Assembly (NCBI GenBank): GCA_019426215.1
Contig: CM033393.1
Coordinates: 27,716,591-27,780,590 of the forward strand
Length of the DNA: 64,000 nucleotides
Direction: 5' to 3'
Source of the DNA: Buddleja alternifolia
Taxonomy: Eukaryota > Streptophyta > Magnoliopsida > Lamiales > Scrophulariaceae
Numbering within the stretch: position 1 is the first letter of the stretch; each line of letters opens with the position of its first letter. The position numbers and the translations under genes are program-made. Positions 55,939-64,000 of this stretch are shown here, piece after piece. The notes beneath the pieces were generated by a model. It saw only the letters and a program-made list of their open reading frames with translations, was not told the origin of the DNA and did not search any database.

Positions 55939-56071
55939 TGCGAGCTAAGAGTGTAAGAAAAAAATAATAATAATAATAAAAAAATTTAATAAAAATAAAA
56001 TAAATACTTAAAACTTGCAATAAAATCAAAAACTAAAATTAAACAAGTCCCCGGCAACGGCGCCAAAAACT

Positions 56072-57745
56072 TGACACGAAAAATCCTTACGTGTATTAAA
56101 CAGCAAGTGGACTGGTCGTGTGTAGTAATAAAGTGGACAATAAAGTCCAGGTTGTCGAACCTCAAGGACTTGTATTTTAGTTTATGATTTTAAAGCAATT
56201 GAAGAACTTAAACTAAAACAAGAATTAACTAAAATATTATGGAAGTAAGATATAAGAAACAAGATGTCGAAATCAAGATAGCTATGGAAGAGAGCAACTA
56301 TGACACATGCGTTGGCATAAATTAATCAATTTTCATTACAAACATGTTCTCATATTATTAGACTAATGTTGCTTTGGTGGAAAAAACCTTAAATAATTAC
56401 TACCCGATATCTCGGCTGTAATAATCCTATGATTAATTGATGGTTCTCTAAATATGTCTATCCGAGAATCTAACCAACAATCATGCATTCAAGTTCTAGA
56501 ATTTCCCCGGATTAATCCGGCTAACTGCACCCGGGAATCTCTACCTATCTCTAGGGGCAATTCCCTATTTTTTACGGATTATGTGATGATCCTCTTTGCA
56601 CCTTAAATTACCTTCTCTCGAACGAATAATTTAAGCAATAAATCATGCATATGGTAGCTAAGCATATGATGCATTCAAACAAGATCAAGACACAAAGCAA
56701 CAATAGAATTAATATAAAAAACACAATTTATAACTCAATTATCATAATTTAGCCTCAACATGGCCTTAGTTCGAAGAATCTATTTCAGCATAAAAGATAA
56801 AAGATAGGAACTTAAATTAAGATTCATATTCATAGACAAAAATAAATCTAAATCTAAGAAACTCCCTCGTATTTTTGATGGTTGAACTTCAATCTTCATC
56901 TCTTCCATGCTTCTTGATTTCTTCACCTTCAGAGGTTGTTGATAATCTTCATAACTAATCTAAGGATGATGAAGATGATGATAGGATGTGTTTAGGCTCC
57001 CCCAATGGGGAATGTGTTTTCAAGTGTTTTAGGATGGTCTTCAATCCTCCTTTTATAGCCAAAAAATCCACCTACCAAGAACATGTGCTTCCATTCTTTT
57101 TTCTTTCCACCTACCATTCTCTTGCTTTCCATCTACCAAGAATGTGAACTACCATTCTCTTGTTTTACACCTACCATTCTCTTACTTTCCTCCTACCAAG
57201 AATGTGAGCTACCATTCTCTTCCTTTCCATCTACCAAGAATGTGAACTACCATTCTCTTGTTTTCCACCTACTAAGAATGGGAGCTGCCACTTTCGTGTT
57301 TTTCAGCGCAGAGATAGTGTTTTATTCATAAAATTCTCCACAGACCTCCGAATTTGATGCTTCAAGTCCCCATGTGAAGATAAGACATACATCTACAACT
57401 TTGTAGAAGGACACTTCATCCAATTCTGTCTCTAAATATATCAAAATGACGTTCCAATGTGGAGGTTGTTTCTGATTTGGCGCCCAGGTGTGCGGAAATG
57501 GTACTAAAATATGATTTTGGCTAACTCCAGCTTGTTTCTTGCTTGTTTGGTCGTAGAGGTGTGAAACATCTTGGCCTAAACTTGTTTTATACGTCCTTTT
57601 TCCACCCTTTATTCGATTGTACCCACTTAAGGCCTGAAATCACTTAATGCACAAATTAAACGCACAAGTGACAAAATCAAGCGATAAATGAACCTAAAAC
57701 ATAAACGCAAAGGGGCTTAATAACACGTAAAAATGACTCCTATCA
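56072..57745 (-). repeat. 5' LTR (right copy) of Athila-like element 2
   Basis: 1674 bases, almost identical to 51582-53254, with the same minisatellite (57060-57300). Confidence 0.93.
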
Positions 57746-58079
57746 ATACTGCAGAGAAAGAAAAAGAAAAACTCTCTCTCCCCTCCCACTCTTATAGCCG
57801 CCCCTTTGAGGTAGAGAAAGGAATTTTTTTTTCTTCCATCAATTCTGGCGTACGATTTAGAGGCAGAACGTTTGTGCTACTTGGATCAAAACCAACCGTC
57901 GATTCGTGATTTGGAAGATTGAAGGGTACGATAATCAAGGTACAAAAAGTAAGTGAATTTTATCCTTCTTTTCATATACGTTGTTTTCTACAACTAGACC
58001 CCGGTAGATCCTCTTTGGGAATAAAAAATTTTCGTTGTACCGCTTTCGCTGTTTTGATACAATTATTCCCAACAGGAAG

Positions 58080-58350
58080 GGAGATAGCATATCGACGAAT
58101 CGAGCTATATAAACAGTACATAGCAAGATTGCAGGCAGAAAAAGTAAAAGGACAGTCATTTTAGGTAGGGTACCTAGTGTTAAAAAGGGTGGACGCCACG
58201 TATGCTGTAAAGAAACTGGGGCCTAACTGGGATGGCCCGTACAAGATAACAAGAGTGTTAAGGGGAGGAGCTTACGAGCTACAGTATGGTGAAGGAAAGT
58301 AGCTGCCCATGCTATTGAATGTCCAGAATCTGAAGAATTTTAATGTCTAA
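58080..58350 (+). pseudogene. pol: pol of the Tat element, part 3 (C-terminal integrase)
   Basis: Encodes the integrase tail: GREIAYRRIELYKQYIARLQ, then a TAG, VLKRVDATY and KLGPNWDGPYKITRVL, the usual C-terminal DNA-binding region of Ty3 integrase without a chromodomain. It ends at TAA 58348-58350. Confidence 0.8.
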
Positions 58351-59529
58351 AAAACAAGGGAGAATAAGAGATACTTTGATTTATATATTTGTCTTTTCTA
58401 TTCTATTAGCCATCTAATAATAATTTCAGGAGGAATGTGAGCCCCTTTTGCAGGGCCAGAAACTGAAAAACCAGCTAAGTATCAATAAAGCTCGGCATTT
58501 ATTTTTCCTTGTTGATTTCTTTTACATTGATATACCTTTCTGAAAATACGCACAAGCATCCCTTACATTTGTTAAAAACTGCAGTTTTGGAGGAGCTGGT
58601 GATGTGAAGGTAGACGGTGACTAGGAATATTACACCTGGGTAGGACACCGGATCTGTGTCAGCTGGGAGTATATCGGCCGCGGATCTGCCAGGACCTATA
58701 CCAAGGAGAGATAAAGATGGATACAGTCCTTGGACTTGTACCGGAGAAATAAGGATGGAAGGATGTGGCTCTAGCCCGTACCTTAGAAGATATAAGGATG
58801 CGTTGAAGAAATAAGATTCTGTGGGTGTGACTCCAGTCCACTTCTCAGGCTAGGGTAAGACCTCAAGTCCATTTCGACGCCACGGCCATATAAGGAGTAA
58901 AGTCGGCGAAAGCAGAATAAGGTAAGTTTCTGCGGTGACACCCTGGCCAGGTACAAGCCCATGACGACTAGATATGTGGGACGGGATGGTACAGGGAGTC
59001 ACGAGGACTGCCAAAAGGATACAAAAATGTAAGTGCACGCATCTGCATGTGTAACAACAAAAAATATTTATCATAAATGCCCACCATGAAAAATTATAAT
59101 TTTTTGTTTAAGTGTTGCTAAGACAGCTCGGCAAAAAAGTACCTAACAGGTGGCATGGTTTTCCTAAATTAATTGATAAGTTTTTCTTGTATCTCATTTC
59201 CTATGATGACACTTCATAACTCATAAGAAAATGTCAAAGCGTGGTAAAGTTGCAATTTCTGGATTCCTGGTTAAAAAAATTTGTACATAAGTCAGCACCA
59301 TTCATCTTCACCTATCACACAGGCAAGACATTTAAAAGAAATTTGCAGAAAAATACAAGGCAACAAAATTGAAGATGGAAACATTGCACAGCAAGCATTC
59401 AAACCCCTTCCAAGAGGAAGAGGAGGGAGCAAAACATCCATCTGCCTATTAAGGCAGGACAAAAAACAGCCAAGAAAAATAAAGATATTTGTTCCAAAAG
59501 GCACGCAGGTCTAAAAACACCAACAAAAG
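58351..59529 (+). other. Tat spacer between pol and the antisense ORF
   Basis: No convincing ORF in either direction. A loosely repetitive stretch (58680-58830) has repeated 'ataaggatg' and 'gtacc' motifs. Spacers here are usual in Tat elements. Confidence 0.5.
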
Positions 59530-61937
59530 ATAAACCCTACTCTATATTAGTAAGGGCATTCCCAACCACCTCGGTGGTTTCATCATCTTCCACGGCTGGT
59601 TGACCAGGAGGATCCTCAATAAAATTTTCAGCAGGCTGATCAGCTGGATTGATATCAGGGAGAGCTAGCTCAACAAGAGCAGGAGGGGGAACTACGTTTT
59701 CTATGTCAAGGACAGAGGCATCCAACGTGACCTCGGTATCTAAAAATGAATCATCGCTTCCGGGTGGTAGAATGCTTCGCGCAACAAACTCGATTTTACA
59801 TCCCTCAAAACCTTTATATAAATACTCTAAGGATTTGTTCTCAACTTTTTCTTTGAACCCATCTGAAGCCAGGAAGACCTTTTTGACCTAATCAGCGAAG
59901 GTTTGACCTTCCTCAGAATTGGGAAACGCAGCTGACCAAGCTAGTTTATCTCTAGCGAAGGTCTCTCGGAGATTCTCTTTTTGCTCACCAAAGACATCCT
60001 GAAGCCTCTCTTCCAAGGTCCTAACCCTGCTTGATAAAGCAGCATTGCACTGTTCCTGCTCCTGGATCTCCCGTAAGGCATTGAGTTATTTTTCTTGCGC
60101 AGCTTTATCAGAGGCTTCATAGGACTTGAACTTCTCTTGTGCCTTGCTCAACTTCTTTTTCAGGTCAGAAGCTCACCTATGCATCTCAAGACTGACCTCC
60201 CCATAATCAGGAAGTATTATGACAAATTATACACAAGTTAGTAAATAATATTTAAAAAAGGTGATTAACGAAAATAAAAATAAAAAGAAGATATATCTTG
60301 GGGGTCATCTCCAAGGCCAGCTTGTTAACATCATCATCTATCATGGACTCCAGTTGATGGCAGTCAGCTGAGTTAGCCATGCTCCTCAAGAAGTTACGTA
60401 GCAAGTAATGGTCATTACTCTTCAAAACAGAAGAGTCAGAAGCATCTTGAGCTCTAGATCTAGTGCGATGGGCAAGGGGATCAGGAGAATTGAAAGACAG
60501 AGGAGAGAACACATCCCTTAAGCAAGGGATGGCATAACTGTGCTTCTGAGAAGGTGCCTCAGAAGAATATTTAGCAGTAGGCCTTTTCCTGTTGTAATTT
60601 CTCAAGCCCGAGCTGGGTCGCAAACTGAAGCGGATGACAAGGCCGGTGGGAAAGCAGTTGCAGGTGGGATCACTTGAGACTGCATTCTAGCTGGAGGACA
60701 GCCTGCTGGGGGATGAGGTAATATGGGAGGAGTCCCTGCAACAGCCCTCCTCCAGCGACGCTTAGCCTTAGCAAGGCGAGCTACTTCCATGATCTCATCT
60801 GCGAAACAACAGTAAAAACAAATGATTAACAACATATTTAGCACAGTAATTCAGCAAAGAAAATTTTTTCAGATAAAACTACCTATGGATTCACCTCGCA
60901 TGTCAATGGCCAGGGGACTCAGACCAAAATTGTACAACAAATGAGGATCAGTTAACTTGCCAGTGTTATATTCATCCTAATTCAAAAATTTAACTATTTG
61001 GTCAAAATAAAGAGGCTTGGCGTGGACAGGAAAAAGATTGTGGCCCTCATGCCTTTCTAGATGGTCACGAGGGAAACCCCACACTACACCAGCAGGAGGG
61101 GTGATGAAATTTTTTTTTCTCTTCCAATCCTTCTTAGAGTGAGGATAAAAAGTCAGAAACCTTGCTGCACCCCTAGAAGTTAGATAAAATAACACCTGAA
61201 TAGCTACCTGACACTCGCGGAAGAAACAAGGCATAAAAAAGATCAACTGAGGGAGAAAAATCAAAACTATTTAACAAAACGGAGAAGCTCACAATAATAC
61301 GCTTTGCATTGGGGGCAAGCTAATTTAAGGAAATCCTAAAATGCCTAGCTATTTGAATATATAATGGAGGGATAGGAAAGAGAAGACCTGCCCTAAGATG
61401 CAGAAAGTAAAAAGTATAAATACCCTCTGGAGGGAGGTGAGCCTTGTCCTGGGCAGAAGGCACCTGGATGCGATAATCAGTAGGGATACCATAATTTGCC
61501 CTAATTATGAGGTCCTGATGATGGGTAAAGCGCAACATATAAATGGTCCAAAAATGAACCCCTGGAATAACCAGTTGGATCCTCTCTTGGTGATCTAAGG
61601 TCGCCTCCTCTACCTCATTTAAAGCATCTGGATCTGGCTGATCCAGGTCCTCATGGTCTGAGGCAGCACCAGCCAGATTTGCCCCTAAATTAACTGAGGA
61701 GGGGGTAGAGACAAACCTAGATATATGAGTACTATGAGAAGGGGAATGGGAGGAAGAATCAATATCTACAAAATCAACAGGATGATTAGCACTGCAGGAC
61801 TCGCCTACTGAAAGTGGAGCCGAAGGCGGGTTAGCAGCAGTGGCTGCCGGTGGCACTGCCATCTCTATGAGATCTGGAAGGATGAGGTCTATAGGATCGT
61901 CGGGAGAAATGGGGTGGAGATCAAATACATTAGACAT
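59530..61937 (-). pseudogene. Antisense extra ORF of the Tat element (transposase_28-like)
   Basis: Starts at ATG 61935-61937 (MSNVFDLHPISPDD). It has an acidic/Ser-rich N-terminal part, then IRANYGIPTDYRIQVP and GIYTFYFLHLRAGLLFPIPP. The frame next meets TAG at 61320-61322, immediately followed by LAPNAKRI, where the family has QLxPN. Further blocks lie in shifted frames: 60977-61264 (RGAARFLTFYPHSKKDWK, WGFPRDHLERHEG), 60602-60844, 60252-60623 and 59537-59725 (acidic C-terminus). The layout resembles the 'putative gypsy type transposon' domain (PF04195-like) known from antisense extra ORFs of Tat elements. Its role is not established. This copy has a nonsense mutation and at least two frameshifts. 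Splicing was not resolved. Confidence 0.6.
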
Positions 61938-62599
61938 TTTCACAAGACAAAAGATATACAACAACACAAATGAAAAATAACGGAGAAGTGAAGAAAATAA
62001 ATACCTAGTAGAGTAAATGGACTGCGGACGTGGGGTGGAGGAGTTGTAACTGCCCTTCAAAGACTTTCAGATTTTTTGAAGAAAACCAAAAGACACGAGA
62101 GAGGGGTTTTTAACAGAGGAGGCAAAAAGAAGAAGAAGGAAAGAGAATATCTTAAATAAAGAAAGTAAATATATGAGATAGAATAAATGGAAGAAGAAAT
62201 TCAAAAATGAAAAAAGGAAGAAAAAAGCGGGCTTAAAAAACCACCTTTCACACATGGTAGGCAAACAAGGGCACCTGGAGTAGTTATGGCGCCTCCAAGA
62301 CATAACCACCATAATGGAGCACGAAAACCCAGGCATACGTATGCAGTTACCAAGGACGTGGGGAAGAGTAGAGAAACGTCTCTAATCTATCAAATCACAT
62401 CATCACCTAGGGTGCTTAGGTGACCTTTTGAGAATGTAGACTGGTTTAGGGAGAAAAAGGAGCCGAATTTCTTCGTGGGCCACCCCACTATGGTAGGCCC
62501 AACCCAGGAAGTTTCTTCAAGCCCCGAAGAGGAAAGTCACGAACTTGGCCTATGCATAATTCTTAAACTCTTACAGCTTGACAAAATGTCAAACTTTAG

Positions 62600-62614
62600 A
62601 GTTGAGGGGACTAT
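62600..62614 (+). other. Polypurine tract of the Tat element
   Basis: GTTGAGGGGACTAT directly before TGATGTG of the 3' LTR, as needed for plus-strand DNA priming. Confidence 0.75.
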
Positions 62615-63295
62615 TGATGTGGATGGAATTTACCTGGATTGGGCCAGGCTGATGAATTCCAAATACTAGGGATAATTCTATAGTGGACCGAGAGTATTGC
62701 TCCCGGTTTACTATCCACCACATATTCACAAGTGGTGGGGTAGTTTACACAGGGTGGGTGGTGTTGAAAACCACCCCATCACTTGTGAATATGTGGTGGA
62801 TAGTGGACCAGGGGCAATACCCTCGGTCCACCATAGATTTTTTCCAAATACTAGTAAGGAAAGGTTGATTTTTCTATAAAAGTGGGCTCAGGCCCAAGCA
62901 CCTGATCTGCCTTGCTGGATCCGAGTTGGATTATGGAAAGACTTTGACTATAAGATAGATATAAACAAAGACTAATTAGGAGGAAGATACGGCCCAATAA
63001 TCAAGCCCTTACCATAACAAGTCTCCTTCAATCAAGCCAATTTGGGCTCAATCCTCGTTGGATCCATTATAGGCCGCACTCCCTGATCTTCAGCTACCAT
63101 GATCAGCTATTTTGCCATAATTAGATAAGGAAGATAGCAGGCTTTGCTCCAGCTACCATAGCTAGCCTAGACTATCAAGATTTGTACAAATACTCCTATT
63201 GAAGATGAATAAAACAAGACTTTTATGCTTTTATATTGTTATTCTGTCAAGGTATATATTACCTCGCACATTGTACTCAATTATCTTACACATCA
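62615..63295 (+). repeat. 3' LTR of the Tat element, with a MITE
   Basis: Matches 36734-37256. The excess length comes from the insertion at 62670-62841. Ends ACACATCA, the inverse of the TGATGTG start. Followed by the target duplication GATAT. Confidence 0.9.
62670..62841. mobile_element. Foldback MITE in the Tat 3' LTR
   Basis: Arms of about 75 bases (62676-62753 and 62760-62836) pair almost fully, for example TATCCACCACATATTCACAA against ttgtgaatatgtggtggata. The 13-mer TTCCAAATACTAG is duplicated on both sides (62657-62669 and 62842-62854), and the other LTR has the uninterrupted site. The duplication length is nearest to MULE-type insertions. Confidence 0.88.
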
Positions 63296-63300
63296 GATAT

Positions 63301-64000
63301 AGTGAGTAATCATAGGACGAAATAGTTTTAGAACTGGAGTTTGATAGGTATTTTCATGTGTATTTATTCAATCCTATGACAAATAGATGCTCTAAGAGTG
63401 TCATGTACGGCGATTTTATTTCTACGAGTTGTTTAAATATTTCGAAACTACTTTAACTTATAATGAAAATTTGTTATCTTTTATACGTGATAATTGTTAT
63501 ATTATTTATCTATCATAAGAAATAAATTTAAATATTTACGTATAATTATTGTCAAAAAAGATTATTTTAATGGTAATTCGGTCCACTCAATGATTGATTC
63601 TTGGATTCGTCCTTCTTTGTGCGAAGTGCGTATAGAACAAATTTGGCATTCCACCGTCTCATTAAAATAGTTGGATCTAATATCCGGTGTTAATTTAAGC
63701 TAAGAAAGCCCTTCTTTTTTTCCCCCAATTGCTTCCATTCAATCGGGTCACTTCAATTATCCAATAAAGTTCTTCGTCAAGTTACTTACAGCCCAGCTAA
63801 TCTAGTAACTTCCACTTATACACTAGGCTACTTGGAGTTCGGGTGTTGATGGAATTTGGTCCAAACCCGAGTTTTTTTAATTCAAACCTCCTAATTATAA
63901 GTTATGACTTGGATCACACATCAAGGTTTAAATATGGAGTTTATATAATCTTGGATGTTTGCAGTTTAATAGCTAACTTTTTAGGTTAGACTTTTCATAT
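63301..64000. other. Flank of the Tat element, no feature recognised
   Basis: AT-rich sequence with short C/T tracts (63708-63725). I see no ORF, repeat or regulatory signal worth calling. Confidence 0.5.

Larger units (their letters stand above)
51582..57745 (-). mobile_element. Athila-like non-autonomous LTR retrotransposon 2 (very young)
   Basis: The target duplication ATACT lies at 51577-51581 and 57746-57750. The LTRs 51582-53254 and 56072-57745 differ, by eye, in one substitution and three one-base indels. The primer site GTTTTTGGCGCCGTTGCCGG lies beside the right LTR (minus strand), and the polypurine tract AAGTTTGGGGGAGT abuts the left LTR. The 2.8-kb interior has one long minus-strand ORF and no pol, so it depends on another element for movement. 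Confidence 0.93.
50226..58074. mobile_element. Angela/BARE-like Ty1 solo LTR, split by a younger insertion
   Basis: Starts TGTTAGGAATATGCCC and ends TTCCCAACA, flanked by GGAAG (50221-50225 and 58075-58079). The start resembles Angela/BARE LTRs. Without the nested element (51582-57745 plus one ATACT) the LTR is about 1680 bases, within the range of that lineage. There is no internal region, so it is a solo LTR. Confidence 0.85.
36734..63295 (+). mobile_element. Ty3 LTR retrotransposon, Tat lineage, carrying nested insertions
   Basis: LTRs begin TGATGTG and end with CATCA. The element is flanked by identical GATAT duplications (36729-36733 and 63296-63300). Internal order is gag, protease, reverse transcriptase, RNase H, a second (archaeal-type) RNase H, integrase, then a long 3' region with an antisense ORF. 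The double RNase H and the antisense ORF point to the Tat lineage (Ogre/Retand group). The span is 26.6 kb because two other retrotransposon insertions (42451-49781 and 50226-58074) lie within integrase. Every gene is broken by stops or frameshifts. Confidence 0.92.

Noticed and set aside
52499..57331. ORFs with repeated 'YQECELPFS' units
   Set aside because: They translate the LTR minisatellite of the young Athila-like element, present identically in both LTRs.
61398..61598. 66-aa plus-strand ORF
   Set aside because: Lies antisense to the better supported extra ORF and shows no recognisable composition.

Overview
The window is nuclear DNA of a flowering plant, most likely a eudicot. It has AT-rich intergenic sequence, many small GT-AG introns, a chloroplast-targeted FtsH-like gene with 16 exons, and dense plant transposons (MULE, hAT, Helitron, Ty3/Tat, Ty3/Athila-like, Ty1/SIRE-like and Ty1/Angela-like). 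I cannot name the species.

Region 1 (1-14 kb) is genic. A short inverted-repeat transposon (135-720) lies in what looks like the 5' end of a gene. It is followed by a split pseudokinase gene of the RLK/ZED1-like type (1384-3078, +) that lacks the HRD and DFG motifs and carries a small non-autonomous Helitron in its last intron. The best-supported gene is FTSHI4 on the minus strand (4990-13953): 16 exons join in frame to 861 codons, with an intact AAA+ ATPase and a destroyed zinc-protease site.

Region 2 (about 14-33 kb) looks like the territory of one large Mutator-like (MULE/Kaonashi-type) element or cluster. At the left is a DUF1985-Ulp1 (C48 peptidase) gene on +. At the right is a mudrA-type transposase on -. 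Between them a ~4.48 kb segment is present twice in tandem. Each copy holds an Ulp1 fragment, two palindrome-rich arrays and a gene resembling Athila ORF1. The two copies differ mainly by one-base indels, which suggests locally poor consensus sequence as well as decay. A minus-strand gene for a Cys-rich/acidic unknown protein and a third palindromic array lie between these repeats and the transposase.

Region 3 (33.5-36.4 kb) has two long-inverted-repeat elements, one with a hAT-like MITE nested in it.

Region 4 (36.7-63.3 kb) is one nested retrotransposon. An old Tat-lineage Ty3 element (36734-63295, target duplication GATAT) was broken inside integrase by an Athila-like derivative (42451-49781, CAGAG) that itself contains a SIRE-like solo LTR (45408-47094, GCATC). 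It was broken again by an Angela/BARE-like solo LTR (50226-58074, GGAAG) that contains a second, very young Athila-like derivative (51582-57745, ATACT). A MITE sits in the 3' LTR. All five LTR insertions have matching 5-base duplications, so the order of events can be read directly. The Tat element also carries a decayed antisense extra ORF in its 3' part.

The last 700 bases (63301-64000) hold nothing I can recognise.
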